Source: Drosophila persimilis | Taxonomy: Eukaryota > Arthropoda > Insecta > Diptera > Drosophilidae | DNA: 64,000 bases | Assembly (NCBI RefSeq): GCF_003286085.1 | Contig: NW_020825294.1 | Location: forward strand, 9,424,001-9,488,000 | Direction of reading: 5' to 3' | Part shown: positions 63,407 through 64,000 of the stretch, one piece after another | Layout of the letters: the number at the start of each line of letters is the position of its first letter | Numbering within the stretch: position 1 is the stretch's first letter | Made by a program: the position numbers and the translations under genes | The notes under the pieces: generated by a model | The model's input: the letters and a program-made list of their open reading frames with translations, nothing else | The model's database searches: none | Told to the model about the DNA's origin: nothing

Positions 63407-63421
63407 CGTTACCGAAGGTAA
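63407..63421. repeat. short palindrome GTTACC-GAA-GGTAAC
   Basis: Two 6-bp inverted arms around a 3-bp spacer. GTTACC recurs singly at about 63449. Confidence 0.8.
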
Positions 63422-64000
63422 CAAATATAGGAGCCCTCTGGCATTATCGTTACCTTTATTTAACTTCACTTCTTTTTATCACATAAATAATGCGGAGCCG
63501 GATGAGTAACAAAAGCTTGCGCCAACAAGTCGCAAATCTGTTCTCTTATCTCTCTCTCTCGTGCTTGCTGCTCCGTTAGTACTGGCCAGCTTACTTGGAA
63601 AGAAGAGCGAAAGCTTATTTTGTCTCCCCTTTCTCCCGCTCATTCTAATGCTGATCCATTGATTCTTTGCTTTAGGCTCAATCGAAGCTGCTCTATTGTT
63701 GCTCTTCCCTTCTGCTTCTACTGCGAGCAAAAGCTCACTCAAAAAGTAGAGAAACAGCTTAAGAGCGGCTTTGTGTATAGCCTTGTTCCTCTTCTCTAAG
63801 CTAATTTCATGCTGCTCTATTGCTCCTCTGCGTGTCTGCTTCAGAATTAGAGCAACATTTTTGAGAGAAAAGATTTAAGAGTGACTTCCGAGCAGCTTTT
63901 CGTGCGCCTGGAGAAGTGGAGGGGGATTCATTTAACATGATCATGTTTAAAGCTTCAGATGACATATAATATAATAGTTTGCGAGTGAAGAATATTCTCG

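Larger units (their letters stand above)
58893..64000. other. gene-free right end of the window
   Basis: No supported coding region on either strand. It contains a long TCTA microsatellite, CA-rich tracts, and a 63.3-63.9 kb stretch with recurring AGAGCAGC/GCTGCTCT words and a short palindrome that may be decayed repeat DNA. Confidence 0.5.

Noticed and set aside
63330-63920. possible long terminal repeat fragment
   Set aside because: No paired copy, no primer-binding site and no coding remnant in the window. Left as an unclassified stretch.

Overview
The window looks like euchromatic fly DNA, almost certainly Drosophila. The obscura group and Muller element B (the homologue of melanogaster 2L) are my guess from gene content and repeat style, not a measurement. 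Evidence: two immunoglobulin-superfamily genes of the DIP (Dpr-interacting protein) family in tandem, a CYP6-type P450, DINE-1/INE-1-like Helitron copies with their (GTCY)n core, small phase-conserved exons in large introns, and abundant CA, TCTA and GTCT microsatellites. There are no prokaryotic signals, CRISPR arrays or rRNA genes.

Layout. 1-9.4 kb: the 3' part of a plus-strand DIP gene (third Ig domain, Gln/Asn-rich stalk, C-terminal GPI-type signal, 3'UTR). 9.4-12.7 kb: gene-free sequence with degenerate repeats and a large imperfect hairpin. 12.7-19.3 kb: two DINE-1-like elements of about 1.1 kb in opposite orientation. They bracket a complete CYP6-like P450 (497 aa, one intron, TATA/Inr promoter) and the 5' end of a degenerate F-box gene. 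The right-hand element lies inside that F-box relic. 19.7-23 kb: gene-free. 23-40.7 kb: a second, complete DIP gene of 11 coding exons and 462 aa, with a candidate Inr+DPE promoter 4.6 kb upstream of its ATG. 44.6-46.1 kb, minus strand, and 57.0-58.9 kb, plus strand: two CCDC34-like (DUF4207-type) coiled-coil genes that are clear paralogues of each other. They are divergently oriented and separated by about 10.9 kb in which I see no gene. 58.9-64 kb: no supported gene.

How they work together. The two DIP genes are tandem duplicates, shown by identical exon phases around Ig3 and near-identical Ig3 cores. They should encode neuronal cell-surface receptors for Dpr proteins. The P450 and F-box relic between them form an unrelated island bounded by Helitron copies. 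The two coiled-coil genes form a separate pair, and human CCDC34 is linked to sperm flagella, so a male germline role is a reasonable inference. The most unusual single item is the long Ser/Lys repeat extension on the plus-strand CCDC34-like protein.

No previously undescribed multi-gene system is convincingly visible. The best leads are the repeat-bearing CCDC34 paralogue, the DINE-1-bracketed P450/F-box island, and the hairpin at 10.05-10.20 kb.
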